Positions 27,565 through 39,394 are shown, counted from the stretch's first letter. The stretch: 64,000 nt of DNA from Cyprinodon diabolis (GCA_030533445.1 JARPUW010000241.1:25501-89500), one strand, 5' to 3'. The notes: generated by a model not told the origin, from the sequence alone. A program made the numbers and translations.

Positions 27565-30530
27565 AAACCAGAGCCCGTTATAAAACCAAAGCCTGTTATA
27601 AACAAGAGCCAATTAGAAACCAGAGCCCTTTATAAACCAAAGCCCTTTTTAAACCAGAGCCGGTTATAAACCGGGTCCCCTTATAAACCAAAGCCGGTTA
27701 TAAACCAGAGCCCGTTATAAATCAAAGCCGGTTATAAACCAGAGTCTGTTATAAACCAGAGCCCTTTATAAACCAAAGCCAGTTATAAACCAGAGCCTGT
27801 TATAAGTCAAAGCCGGTTATAAACCAGAGTCGTTATAAACCACAGCCCTTTATAAACCAGAGCCTGTTATAAACCAGAGGCCTTTATAAACCAAAGCCGG
27901 TTATAAACCAGATCCCGTTATAAACCAGATCCATTTATAAAACAAAGCCAGTTATAAACCAAAACCAATTATAAACCAGAGCCCTTTATAAACCAGAGCC
28001 CTTTATAAAAAAAAGAGCCCTTTATAAATCAAAGCCCTTTAGAAACCAAATCCTTTATAAACCAGAGCCCTTTATAAACCAGAGCCTGTTATAAATCAGA
28101 TCCCATTAAAAACCAGAGCCCGTTATAAACCAAAGCCGGTTATAAACCAGAGCCTGTTATAAACCAGAGGCCTTTTTAAACCAAAGCCTGTTATAAGCCA
28201 GAGGCCATTAAAAACGAGAGCGCTTTATATACCAGAACCCTTTATAAACCAGAGCACGTTATAAATCAGAGCCCTTTATAAACCACAGCCCTTTATAAAC
28301 CACAGCCCTGTATAAAACAAAGCCAGTTACAAACCAGAGCCCGTTATAAACCATACCCTTTATAAACTAGAGCCCTTTATAAACCAGAGCCCTTTATAAA
28401 TCAAAGCCGGTTATAAACCAGAGCCCGTTATAAACCAAAGCCTGTTATAAACCAGAGCTCGTTATAAACCAAAGCCTGTTTTAAACCAGAGGCAATTATA
28501 AACCAAAGCCCTTTATAAACCAAAGGCCTTTATAAACCAAAGCCGGTAATAAACCAGAGCCTGTTATAAACAAGAGGCCTTTTTAAACCAAAGCCCGTTA
28601 TAAGCTAGAGGCCGTTAAAAACCAGAGCCCTTTATAAACCAGAGCCTGTTATAAACTAGAGGCCTTTATAAACCAAAGCCTGTTATAAACCAGATCCCGT
28701 TATAAACCAGATCCATTTATAAACCAAAGCCAGTTATATATCAGAGCCAGTTATAAACCAGAGCCCTTTATAAACCAGAGCCCTTTATAAAAAAAAGAGC
28801 CCTTTATAAATCAAAGCCCTTTAGAAACCAAATCCTTTATAAACCAGAGCCCTTTATAAACCAGAGCCTGTTATAAACCAGATCCCGTTATAAACCAGAC
28901 ACCTTTATAAACCAGAGCCCGTTATAAACCAGAGCCCTTTAAAAACCAAGGCCGGTTTTAAACCAGAATCCGTTATAAACCAGAGCTCTTTATAAATCAA
29001 AGCCAGTTATAAACAAGAGCCTGTTATGAACCAGAGGCTTTTTAAACCAAAGCTTGTTATAAGCCAGAGGCCGATAAAAACCAGAGCCCTTTATAATCCA
29101 AAGCCCGTTATAAACCAGAGCCCATTAGAAACCAGAGCCCTTTATAAACCAGAACTTTTATTAACCAGAGCCCTTTATAAACCAGAGCCCTTTATAAACC
29201 ACAGCCCTGTATAAACCAAAGCCGGTTACAAACCAGAGCCGTTATAAACCACAGCCCTTTATAAACCATAGCCTGTTATAAACCAGAGCCCGTTATAAAA
29301 CCAAAGCCTGTTATAAACAAGAGCAAATTAGAAACCAGAGCCCTTTATAAACCAAAGCCCTTTTTAAACCAGAGCCGGTTATAAACCGGGTCCCATTATA
29401 AACCAAAGCCGGTTATAAACCAGAGCCCGTTATAAATCAAAGCCGGTTATAAACCAGAGTCTGTTATAAACCAGAGCCCTTTATAAACCAAAGCCAGTTA
29501 TAAATCAGAGCCTGTTATAAATCAAAGCCGGTTATAAACCAGAGTCGTTATAAACCACAGCCCTTTATAAACCAGAGCCTGTTATAAACCAGAGGCCTTT
29601 ATAAACCAAAGCCGGTTATAAACCAGATCCCGTTATAAACCAGATCCATTTATAAAACAAAGCCAGTTATAAACCAAAACCAATTATAAACCAGAGCCCT
29701 TTATAAACCAGAGCCCTTTATAAAAAAAAGAGCCCTTTATAAATCAAAGCCCTTTAGAAACCAAATCCTTTATAAACCAGAGCCCTTTATAAACCAGAGC
29801 CTGTTATAAACCAGATCCCGTTATAAACCAGAGCCCGTTATAAACCAAAGCCGGTTATAAACCAGAGCCTGTTATAAACCGGAGGCCTTTTTAAACCAAA
29901 GCCTGTTATAAGCCAGAGGCCATTAAAAACGAGAGCGCTTTATATACCAGAACCCTTTATAAACCAGAGCACGTTATAAATCAGAGCCCTTTATAAACCA
30001 GAGCCCTTTATAAACCACAGCCCTGTATAAACCAAAGCCAGTTACAAACCAGAGCCCGTTATAAACCATACCCTTTATAAACTAGAGCCCTTTATAAACC
30101 AGAGCCCTTTATAAATCAAAGCCGGTTATAAACCAGAGCCCGTTATAAACCAAAGCCTGTTATAAACCAGAGCTCGTTATAAACCAAAGCCTGTTTTAAA
30201 CCAGAGGCAATTATAAACCAAAGCCCTGTATAAACCAAAGCCCTTTATAAACCAAAGCCGGTAATAAACCAGAGCCTGTTATAAACAAGAGGCCTTTTTA
30301 AACCAAAGCCCGTTATAAGCTAGAGGCCGTTAAAAACCAGAGCCCTTTATAAACCAGAGCATGTTATAAACTAGAGGCCTTTATAAACCAAAGCCGGTTA
30401 TAAACCAGATCCCGTTATAAACCAGATCCATTTATAAACCAAAGCCAGTTATATATCAGAGCCAGTTATAAACCAGAGCCCTTTATAAACCAGAGCCCTT
30501 TATAAAAAAAAGAGCCCTTTATAAATCAAA
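27565..30530. repeat. 1715-bp higher-order unit, one full and one partial copy
   Basis: Markers GAGCCCGTTATAAAACC (27571, 29286), GGGTCCC (27673, 29388), CGAGAGCGC (28215, 29930) and GAGCCC after an A-run (28797, 30512) are all 1715 bp apart. The first copy runs to about 29279. The second ends near 30530, where the shared sequence stops. Confidence 0.8.
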
Positions 30531-31597
30531 GCCTGTTATAAACCAGATCCCGTTATAAACCAGAGCCCGTTATAAACCAAAGCCGGTTAAAAACCATAGC
30601 CCGTTATAAACCAGAGCCCCTTATAAACCAAAGCTGGTTATAAACCAGAGCCCGTTATAAATCAAAGCCGGTTATAAACCAGAGCCGTTATAAACCAGAG
30701 GCCTTTTTAAACCAAAGCCTGTTATAAGCCAGAGGCCGTTAAAAACCAGAGCACTTTATATACCAGAACCCTTTATAAACCAGAGCACGTTATAAACCAG
30801 AGCCCGTTATTAATCAGAGCCCGTTATAAACCAGAGCCCTTTAAAACCAGAACCCTTTATAAACCAGAGCCCGTTATAAACCACAGCCCGTTATGAACCA
30901 GAGCTCTTTATAAACCAAACCCAGTTATAAACCAGAGCCCGTTATAAACAAGGCACCTTTATAAACCAGAGCCCTTTATAAACCAGAGCATGTTATAAAC
31001 TAGAGGCCTTTATAAACCAAAGCCGGTTATAAACCAGATCCCGTTATAAACCAGATCCATTTATAAACCAAAGCCAGTTATATATCAGAGCCAGTTATAA
31101 ACCAGAGCCCTTTATAAACCAGAGCCCTTTATAAAAAAAAGAGCCCTTTATAAATCAAAGCCTGTTATAAACCAGATCCCGTTATAAACCAGAGCCCGTT
31201 ATAAACCAAAGCCGGTTAAAAACCATAGCCCGTTATAAACCAGAGCCCCTTATAAACCAAAGCTGGTTATAAACCAGAGCCCGTTATAAATCAAAGCCGG
31301 TTATAAACCAGAGCCGTTATAAACCAGAGGCCTTTTTAAACCAAAGCCTGTTATAAGCCAGAGGCCGTTAAAAACCAGAGCACTTTATATACCAGAACCC
31401 TTTATAAACCAGAGCACGTTATAAACCAGAGCCCGTTATTAATCAGAGCCCGTTATAAACCAGAGCCCTTTAAAACCAGAACCCTTTATAAACCAGAGCC
31501 CGTTATAAACCACAGCCCGTTATGAACCAGAGCTCTTTATAAACCAAACCCAGTTATAAACCAGAGCCCGTTATAAACAAGGCACCTTTATAAACCA
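30340..31597. repeat. 629-bp unit, two apparently identical tandem copies
   Basis: Copies at about 30340-30968 and 30969-31597. Markers ATGTTATAAACTAG (30361, 30990) and AAGGCACC (near 30950 and 31580) are 629 bp apart. Small private changes, such as a 16-bp TTTAAAACCAG monomer and TATATATCAG, are shared by both. I found no difference in the parts compared by eye, so this may be the youngest duplication in the left block, or an assembly duplication. Confidence 0.8.
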
Positions 31598-34227
31598 GAG
31601 CCCGTTATAAACCAGAGCCCTTTATAAACCAAGGCCAGTTATAAACCAGAATCCGTTATAAACCAGAGCTCTTTATAAATCAAAGCCGGTTATAAACCAG
31701 AGCCTGTTATGAACCAGAGGCTTTTTAAACCAAAGCTTGTTATAAGCCAGAGGCCGATAAAAACCAGAGCCCTTTATAATCCAAAGCCCGTTATAAACCA
31801 GAGCCCATTACAAACCAGAGCCCTTTATAAATCAGAACCTTTTATAAACCAGAGCCCGTTATAAACCAGAGCCCTTTATAAACCACAGCCCTGTATAAAC
31901 CAAAGCCGGTTACAAACCAGAGCCGTTATAAACCACAGCCCTTTATAAACCAGAGCCTGTTATAAACCAAAGGCCTTCATAAACCAAAACCGGTTATAAA
32001 CCAGATCCCGTTATAAACCAGAGCCCGTTATAAACCAAAGCCTGTTATAAACCAGAGCCAATTAGAAACCAGAGCCCTTTATAAACCAAAGCCCTTTTTA
32101 AACCAGAGCCGGTTATAAACCGGGTCCCCTTATAAACCAAAGCCGGTTATAAACCAGAGCCCGCTATATTCAAAGCCGGTTATAAACCAGAGTCTGTTAT
32201 AAACCAGAGCCCTTTATAAACCAATGCCCTTTTGAAACCAGAGCCGGTTATAAACCAGGGCCATTTATAAACCAGAACCGTTTATAAACCAGAGCCCAAC
32301 ATAAACCAAAGCCGGTTATAAACCATAGCCCGTTATAAACCAGAGCCCCTTATAAACAAAAGCCGGTTATAAACCAGAGCCCGTTATAAATCAGAGCCGG
32401 TTATAAACCAGAGCCCGTTATAAACCAGAGCCCTTTATAAACCAAAGCCGGTTATAAACCAGAGCCCTTTATAAGCCAAAGCCCTTTTTAAACCAGAGCC
32501 GGTTATAAACCGGGGCCCTTTATAAACCAGAACCCTTTATAAACCAAAGCCAGTTGTAAACCAGAGCCTGTTATAAACCAGAGGCCTTTTTAAACCAAAG
32601 CCCGATATAAGCCAGAGGCCTTTAAAAACCAGAGCCCTTTATAAACCAGAACCCTTTATAAACCAGAGCCCATTATAAACCATAGTTCTTTATAAACCTG
32701 AGCCCTTTATAAACCAGAGCCCTTTATAAACTAGAGCCCATTATAAACCAGAGCCCTTTATAAACCAAAGCCGGTTATAAACCAGAGCTGTTATACAACA
32801 CAGCCCTTTATAAACCAAAGCCGGTTATAAACCAGAGCCTGTTATAAACCAGAGGCCTTTTTAAACCAAAGCCCGTTATAAGCCAGAGGCCGTTAAAAAC
32901 CAGAGCCCTTTATATACCATAACCCTTTTTAAACCAGAGCCCTTTATAAACCAAAGCCGGTTATAAACCAGAGCCTGTTATAAATCAAAGCCGGTTATAA
33001 ACCAGAGCCGTTATAAACCACAGCCCTTTATAAACCAGAGCCTGTTATACACCAGAGGCCTTTATAAACCAAAGCAGCTTATAAACCAGATCCCGTTATA
33101 AACCAGATCCATTTATACACCAAAGCCAGTTATAAACCAAAACCAATTATAAACCAGAGCCCTTTATAAACCAGAGCCCTTTATAAAAAAAGAGCCCTTT
33201 ATAAATCAAAGCCCTTTAGAAACCAAATCCTTTATAAACCAGAGCCCTTTATAAACCAGAGCCTGTTATAAACCAGATCCCGTTATAAACCAGAGCCCGT
33301 TATAAACCACAGCCCTTTATAAACCAGAGCCTGTTATAAACCAGAGGCCTTTATAAACCAAAACCGGTTATAAACCAGATCCTGTTATAAACCTGAGCCC
33401 GTTATAAACCAAAGCCTGTTATAAACCAGAGCCAATTAGAAACCATAGCCCTTTATAAACCAAAGCCCTTTTTAAACCAGAGCCGGTTATAAACCGGGTC
33501 CCCTTATAAACCAAAGCCGGTTATAAACCAGAGCCCGTTATAAATCAAAGCCGGTTATAAACCAGAGTCTGTTATAAACCAGAGCCCTTTATAAACCAAA
33601 GCCCTTTTTAAACCAGAGCCGGTTATAAACCGGGGCCCTTTATAAACCAGAACCCTTTATAAACCAGAGCCCAACATAAACCAAAGCCGGTTATAAACCA
33701 TAGCCCGTTATAATCCAGAGCCCCTTATAAACCAAAGCCGGTTATAAACCAGAGCCCGTTATAAATCAAAGCCGGTTATAAACCAGAGCCTGTTATAAAC
33801 CAGAGCCCTTTATAAACCAAAGCCGGTTATAAACCAGAGCCCCTTATAAACCAAAGCCCTTTTTAAACCAGAGCCGGTTATAAACCGGGGCCCTTTATAA
33901 ACCAGAACCCTTTATAAACCAAAGCCAGTTGTAAACCAGAGCCTGTTATAAACCAGAGGCCTTTTTAAACCAAAGCCCGTTATAAGCCAGAGGCCGTTAA
34001 AAACCAGAGCCCTTTATAAAACAGAACCCTTTATAAACCAGAGCCCATTATAAACCATAGCCCTTTATAAACCTGAGCTCTTTATAAACCAGAGCCCTTC
34101 ATAAACCAGAGCCCATTATAAACCAGAGCCCTTTATAAACCAAAGCCGGTTAAAAACCAGAGCCCATTATAAATCAAAGCCGGTTATAAACCAGAGTCTG
34201 TTATAAACCAGAGCCCTTTATAAACCC

Positions 34228-34450
34228 ATCCAGTCTGGATTCAAAAGTCAACAAAGGTTCTCAGAGATACTAGGCATAGGTGCTAACCAACTGGATAAAA
34301 CACTGCGGCGTTGAGGCAAGGTCTGAAGACAGCTTAAATACTGTGGATCCTCTGATGATGGGATGAGCTTCAGCTGTGCAGGAGGCTCGGCTCAGGAGGA
34401 TCCATGGCGGACTCTGCTGGAGGAAGGTGGTACTACTCCAGCTCCCAACA
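34228..34450 (-). repeat. 3' LTR of the retrotransposon, truncated to 223 bp
   Basis: Matches 39282-39504 with two substitutions (CAACAAAGG versus CAGCAAAGG, and GCATAGG versus GCTTAGG). Only the upstream part of the LTR (start of U3, including the TATA-like element) remains. About 448 bp with the polyadenylation signal are missing, and satellite begins at once. The break falls inside a palindrome of the LTR. Without R and U5 this end could not support normal transcript processing. Confidence 0.93.
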
Positions 34451-34465
34451 GTACCCCCCCCTCAA
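34451..34465 (-). promoter_or_regulatory. Polypurine tract
   Basis: On the minus strand GAGGGGGGGGTAC lies directly before the LTR start TGTTGGG, containing eight G residues in a row. This is the expected plus-strand priming site between the end of pol and the 3' LTR. It fixes the outer LTR boundary at 34450 and overlaps the last codons of pol. Confidence 0.85.
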
Positions 34466-35391
34466 TGACCGCCCCTTGGCGGTCCGGAAGATGTCGATGG
34501 ACAGGAACGCTCGTACTCCTCGATCAGTGCTGGATCGAGGATGTAAGAGCCAGGAACCCACTGACGATCCTCCGGGCCATAGCCCTCCCAGTCGACGAGG
34601 TACTGCCAGCCGCGACCTCGCCGACGGGAGTCCACGATCCGGCGGACGGTGAATGCAGGATGACCATCGACTTCCAGGGCGGGTGGAGGGGAGTCGGATG
34701 GTGGGCACAGAGGACTTGAGACTACTGGTTTCACTTGAGAGACGTGGAATGTGGGATGAATACGAAGAGACGGGGGAAGTTGAAGGCGTATGGCTGATGG
34801 GTTGATGACCTGGGAAATCTTATACGGACCAATGAATTTTGGAGAGAGTTTACGAGACATTCCCTTGAGGGGAATATCTCGAGTGGATAGCCATACCTCT
34901 TGGCCCACGGAGTACTCAGGGGCGGGACGTCTTCTGGAGTCGGCGAAACGCTTGGTAGTCTCGGAGGAACGATTGAGGGTAGTGATGGTCTCTCTCCATA
35001 TGCGTTGGCAGCGTCTGATGTGCTGGTTGACTGACTGGACCGAAATCTCTCTCTCGTCTGCGGGAAAAAGTGGAGGTTGGTAACCAAGACTGACCTGAAA
35101 TGGTGACTGGCCTGTGGAAGCAGATTTAAGAGAATTGTGTGCGTATTCTATCCAAGTTAGGTACAGGCTCCAGTCGGTGGGATTGTTTGATGTCAGACAA
35201 CGGAGGGTTGACTCTAGCTGTTGGTTCATCCTCTCAGTTTGGCCGTTGGACTGTGTGTGATAACCGGAAGTTAGAGAGAACTTACAGTCGAGAGCGGAAC
35301 AGAATGCCTTCCAAACTTGTGAAATGAACTGGGGACCACGGTCTGAGAGGATCTCTTGGGGAATGCCATGAAGACGGAAGACGTGTTTCAC
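34462..35391 (-). pseudogene. pol: Pol: integrase C-terminal half with chromodomain
   Basis: 309 codons, in the same frame as the upstream pol and separated from it by the TAG at 35400-35398. The listed start is a GTG and is not a real initiation site. It supplies D17 (LSDRGPQF) and E53 (GQTERMN), exactly 35 residues apart. With D643 upstream, the DD35E triad is complete across the stop. A GPY/F module sits at about 183-222 (FIGPYKI, with [11 protein letters not shown]). A chromodomain occupies about 244-296, with a VDWEGYG core (W268) and a second tryptophan W278. In chromoviruses this domain reads histone H3 methyl marks and steers insertion to heterochromatin. The frame ends at 34462, 12 bases before the 3' LTR. 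Confidence 0.94.
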
Positions 35392-35397
35392 CAGAAG

Positions 35398-37449
35398 CTA
35401 GGCGGTTTGAAAAGCCGTGGGAAGTTTCCTGAGAGGGATGAGATGACAGGATTTCGAGAATCGATCAACGATGGTGAAGATTGTGGACATACCTCGGGAG
35501 ATGGGAAGACCAGTGACGAAGTCGATAGCTATATGGGACCATGGACGCGAGGGAACTGGAAGAGGTTGTAACAGGCCTGAGGGAGGTTGATGTGAGGCTT
35601 TATTTCTAGCACAGGTGGAACAGGCCAACACATAATCCTTGACATCTCTGAGAAGAGTTGGCCACCAGAAACGTCTTGAAATCAAAGCGATGGTTCTGCT
35701 CACCCCCGGATGGGCGGAGAACTTAGCAGCATGCATCCACTGTATTAGGCGAGATCTTACTGAAGAAGGTACATAGGTTTGGTTAGCAGGACCATTACCT
35801 GGGTCAGGTTCTGAAGCCAGGGCGGAATTAATTAGATCGGTGATCTCCCAGGTAACTACTCCATCAGTGCATGATGCGGGAAGGACAGGTTCAGGCGTCT
35901 CGGGTTGATCAACGGAGTATAGACGAGAGAGAGAATCGGGTTTGACATTCTTGGATCCGGGTCTGTAGGAGATAATGAGATTGAAACGAGAGAAGAATAT
36001 GGACCACCTTGATTGACGGGGATTGGCTTGTTTAGCTGACTGGATGTAAGCAAGGTTCTTGTGATCCGTCCAAACGAGAACCGGGTGCTCAGCTCCCTCC
36101 AGCCAGTGTCTCCATAACTCCAGTGCCAACTTGATGGCCAGTAGTTCTCGGTCTCCAACGTCGTAGTTTTGCTCTGTGGAGGAAAGTCTTCGAGAGAAAA
36201 AGGCACAAGGATGAATCTTTTGATCAGTGTCGAGTCTTTGAGATAAGACAGCTCCCACACCAGAGTCGGAAGCGTCTACTTCGAGGATGAATTGTTTGGA
36301 AGGATCAGGCTGGATTAACACGGGTGCTCTGGAAAACAAAGACTTCAGTTTCTCAAATGCGGTTTGTGCCTCAGGGGTCCATTGAAAGGTTCGTTTGACT
36401 GAGGTTAAGGAGGTTAGAGGAAGAGCTGTCGGACTATAGTTCCTGATGAATCGGCGATATAAATTGGCGAAACCCAGGAATCTCTGTAGCTGCTTGCGGT
36501 TTTCAGGAACCGGCCACTCCAAAACTGCCTTTATTTTATCCTCAGAAGGCTTAACCTGCCCGCCCTCGAGCACAAACCCCAAAAAGTTGACTGAAGGCTG
36601 ATGAAACTCACATTTGACAAAAAGTTTGTTCTCCAGTAATCTTTGCAACACAAGGCGGACATGTTTCTTATGCTCTGAGAGGTCTTTAGAGTAAATGAGT
36701 ATGTCATCTATGTAGACGAACACGAACACATTTAAAAAGTCTCTGAGAACGTCATTCACTAGGGCTTGGAAGCAGGCAGGAGCATTTGTTAGACCAAAGG
36801 GCATGACCAAATATTCGAACTGGCCCAAGGGGGTCTTAAAGGCTGTTTTCCACTCATCTCCGTCACGGATCCTAAGAAGATGATAAGCGTTCCTCAAATC
36901 TAGTTTGGTGAAAACAGTTGCCCCTTGTACCGGTTCAAAAGCTGAGGCAAGTAGTGGAAGTGGGTACTTGTTCTTAATTGTTATTTGGTTCAGGCCTCTG
37001 TAATCAATACATGGTCTTAAAGAACCGTCCGTCTTGCCGACGAAAAAGAACCCTGCACCCAACGGGGAAGAAGATGGGCGAATTATCCCAGCAGCTAAAG
37101 ACTCGTTTATGTATTTTTCCATGGTTTCTCGTTCTGGTTTGGAAATATTGTATAGTCTACTGCTGGGTAGAGGTGCTCCAGGTAATAGCTCAATCGCACA
37201 GTCATATGGTCTGTGAGGTGGAAGGGACGTAGCACTGACCTTACTGAAGACAGGAGCCAAATCATGGTACTCAGAAGGGACAGAAGAAAGGTCAGGAGAG
37301 ACCATCTCCCCCCCACCTCTAGGAGACCCCACCACAGGGGCTGCTGAACGGAGGCATGTTTCGTGACATAACGTTGACCACGATTCCACATGACGATCAG
37401 TCCAGTTAATATGTGGATTATGTTTCTCCAACCATTCGAATTCAAGCAC
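35398..37449 (-). pseudogene. pol: Pol: reverse transcriptase, RNase H and integrase N-terminal half
   Basis: 683 open codons. Reverse transcriptase spans roughly residues 80-330, with catalytic aspartates at D184 ([10 protein letters not shown]) and in YIDD (246-249). RNase H follows, with D392 (VDASDSG), E435 (DRELLAI) and D462 (WTDHKNL). The integrase zinc-binding domain has H573, H580, C610 and C613. The first catalytic aspartate of integrase is D643 (AIDFVTGLP). The frame stops at TAG (35400-35398) inside the integrase core. The next open frame is in the same phase only two codons later, so this is a simple nonsense mutation. The methionine at 37449 is internal; the real frame extends upstream to the protease. 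RT copies the RNA, RNase H removes it, and integrase inserts the cDNA. Confidence 0.95.
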
Positions 37450-37484
37450 CAGGGGAGAGCATGCGGAGGGAAAAACAAAAAATG

Positions 37485-37817
37485 TTATGGTTTCACGATG
37501 ATTACCTGAGAGTAGTAGCTCGAGTGGTTGAGTTTGATGGGTAACCTGGTGGAGTCAATTGCTGAGACACTAAGAGACTGGGTCAGGGGAATGGTTTCAA
37601 TTTGAAGCTGCTGGACAAGGTTTGAATCAATTAAATTTCGTTCACAGCCTGAATCGATGAAGGCAGAAAAAGAGAGGCTTTGATTAGAGCAAAACAAAGT
37701 GGCGGGGAGCATAAGTCGAGGAGATTTTTTAGAGTTATCATGGCCCACCAGACTCCTCAGAACCTCTGGCTTTTGATTTAACTGGACATGAAGCGATGAA
37801 GTGACCACTCTCACCAC
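37485..37817 (-). pseudogene. pro: Retrotransposon aspartic protease region
   Basis: A 110-codon open frame with the active-site motif FIDSG (residues 53-57) in the context SAFIDSGCERNLID, typical of Ty3/Gypsy proteases that cut the Gag-Pol precursor. It overlaps the gag end by about 80 bases and lies in the +1 frame relative to gag. That could be programmed frameshifting or a degenerate indel. The frame ends at 37485. The following RT frame is in a third phase, so a one-base indel lies around 37450-37530. The methionine at 37817 is not a likely true start, since protease would be made as part of a Gag-Pol fusion. Confidence 0.8.
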
Positions 37818-38806
37818 AGTAGATGCATAGTTTGCTCAAAAAACGTCTTTGTCTTTCCTCTGGAGTGAGCCTGGTATGTCCAACCTGCATGGGTTCGGCA
37901 TCCATCTCTCCGAAATGAGAGGCCTGAACAGGCAAAGGGAGAGACTGGACTTTAGATCTTGGTTTGGACAACTGTTCTGTGGGAGCAGAAAAAACAGTCA
38001 CATTATTAGAAGCAGGGGCTGAAGAAACAGAATCCAGATTTCTAGACTTGGAGCTGTTTCTAGCTCGGATTCTGTTGTCCAATTTTATCGTCAGACGGAT
38101 TAATTCCTCAAGTGTTGCAGGTTCGTCGAGGGTTGCTAGTTCATCCTTGATGCTTTCATTCAAAGCCATAAAATAAGCTCCCTTTAAAGCGCTTTGGTTC
38201 CATCCGGAGGCTGCCGCTTTGACCCGGAAGTTAATGGAGAACTCCGCCACTGTGGAATTTCCCTGTTTAATGTTGAAAAGAGCACGAGAGTCAAGGGTTT
38301 GATCAGTTTCTTGATTGAATACCTGAGAAAATTCAGAAATAAATTCAGGGTAACGACAACTGAGGCTTTCGTCGGAGGCAAACCTTGCCTGAGCCCATTC
38401 CAGGGCTCTTCCTGTCAATTGTGAAAGAATGAAAGTTATCTTCTTATAGTCTGTAGGAAAACTGCCAGGAGAGTTCTGAAAGATTAAACGGCATTGAAAC
38501 AAAAATCCCTTGCAGTCTTTCATATTACCAGAGAATTTTTCAGGAAAGGCTTGGGCGGAACTCTGATGACGTCACTGCTGGTGACCTCGGAGGCGGAACT
38601 GAACCCGGAAATGGTTGCGCTGCCGACGTGGCATTAGCATTGCTCATAAAATTAGCATAACTCTGAAGCATATGATTGTGGGTCTCAACCAAACGATATA
38701 ACTCACGGAGGGTTTCAGTTTATCCCTGGATTTGGGCATCTTGCTCCTCCAATCGACGGCGGAGGTGATCTGCTGGGCCTTGTGTTTGGCCGCAGTGTTC
38801 TGTCAT
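37738..38806 (-). pseudogene. gag: Retrotransposon gag (capsid/nucleocapsid), broken
   Basis: The start ATG is taken at 38806, only 27 bases after the LTR end. Gag would package the element RNA into cytoplasmic particles. The frame meets a TAA at 38720-38722 after 28 codons. A frameshift must lie between 38574 and 38542, because the upstream frame ends in TGA at 38542-38540 and the downstream frame is closed by TGA at 38574-38572. The downstream frame stays open for 261 codons from the ATG at 38523. Its first half matches the retrotransposon capsid type (hydrophobic helices, GRALEWA). Near its end is a zinc knuckle CIYCGESGHFIASC (residues about 233-246, CX2CX4HX4C). It ends at TGA 37740, overlapping the protease frame by about 80 bases. 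Confidence 0.88.
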
Positions 38807-38811
38807 GATGG

Positions 38812-38829
38812 GTTCTCTAGTGAGACCCA
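38812..38829 (-). promoter_or_regulatory. Candidate primer-binding site
   Basis: TGGGTCTCACTAGAGAAC on the minus strand starts four bases after the LTR's terminal CA. Primer-binding sites begin with TGG, complementary to a tRNA CCA end, so position and first bases fit. The matching tRNA was not identified. The site overlaps a small hairpin (GGGTCTC with GAGAACCC, 38810-38828). Confidence 0.45.
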
Positions 38830-38880
38830 GTTATGCAGAACACCACGGAGACGGAAACAGAAGTAAAAGGTTTAACAATG

Positions 38881-38886
38881 TTTATT
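38881..38886 (-). promoter_or_regulatory. AATAAA polyadenylation signal in the LTR
   Basis: AATAAA on the minus strand, about 50 bp before the inner end of the LTR, which is the expected place at the end of R. The 3' LTR has lost this part, so a transcript from this copy would have to end in satellite or a downstream signal. Confidence 0.6.
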
Positions 38887-39386
38887 GTCACAAGCACAGT
38901 TTAATCACTGGTTCTGGTTCTGGCCTGGGGACTGGTTCACTGGAGTCTGCTGGGAAACAATTCAGTTAGCGTTTGCTCAGAGGAGTTTGATTCAGACAGT
39001 TTCAGATTTGTACCTTGAGGGTTCTTGGTTAAAGCCTTGAGAGAGAAACTGTTGGGTCCGGAGATAGTTTGTTCAGCAGAGTCCGTTAACTGCTTCAGCG
39101 TCTTACTTCTTGAGAGTGAGCTGACCTTGGCTTTGAGTTTCCAGTTCTTGGTCGAAGGCTGCATGGAAAATCCAGAGAGAGACTTCAGGTTTGGCTCAGA
39201 GGGCAGGTTTGGCAGGTTAAGCTCCTCCTGAGCTTCACAGGAGAAAAACAGGTTTCCTGGGAGACAGAGACAAAGGTTAGAATCCAGTCTGGATTCAAAA
39301 GTCAGCAAAGGTTCTCAGAGATACTAGGCTTAGGTGCTAACCAACTGGATAAAACACTGCGGCGTTGAGGCAAGGTCTGAAGACAG

Positions 39387-39394
39387 CTTAAATA
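39387..39394 (-). promoter_or_regulatory. TATA-like element in the 5' LTR
   Basis: Reads TATTTAAG on the minus strand, about 110 bp into the LTR and upstream of the AATAAA signal, the usual order for an LTR promoter. The same sequence is kept in the truncated LTR at 34333-34340. Assignment is by sequence alone. Confidence 0.45.

Larger units (their letters stand above)
1..34227. repeat. 17-bp satellite array, left block
   Basis: Continuous head-to-tail 17-bp tandem repeat with consensus near TTATAAACCAGAGCCCG. A second common type reads TTATAAACCAAAGCCGG. All copies run in the same direction; I saw no inverted block. The block holds about 2,000 monomers. Variation is concentrated in the last few bases (CCCT, CCCG, CCTG, CCGG, CCAG, CTGG) and in the CAGAG/CAAAG/CAGAT/CATAG positions, while the TATAAACC core is well kept. 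Some monomers are 15, 16 or 18 bp and serve as markers of larger units. No gene is present: the core gives TAA stops on both strands. The array starts before base 1. It is probably constitutive heterochromatin (pericentromeric, centromeric or subtelomeric); that location is inference. The family is not one I can name. Confidence 0.98.

Noticed and set aside
29026..29214. 62-residue open frame in the satellite
   Set aside because: It exists only because a few monomers lost their stops. The product is a translation of 17-bp repeats (NQRLFKP-like), with no homologue-like features.
1..34227. CRISPR array
   Set aside because: The repeats are directly adjacent with no unique spacers, and the window is clearly eukaryotic.
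34363..34719. Plus-strand open frames in the retrotransposon (34363-34719, 34790-35083, 36978-37232 and similar)
   Set aside because: They lie opposite pol or in the LTR, have biased composition and no recognisable domains; they are shadows of the minus-strand genes.
38567..38574. TGACGTCA (CRE-like) site
   Set aside because: It is an eight-base match inside the degraded gag region, likely chance; no other promoter evidence nearby.
38937..39308. 123-residue minus-strand open frame in the 5' LTR
   Set aside because: It lies inside the LTR, has no domain features, and is cut in the other LTR.
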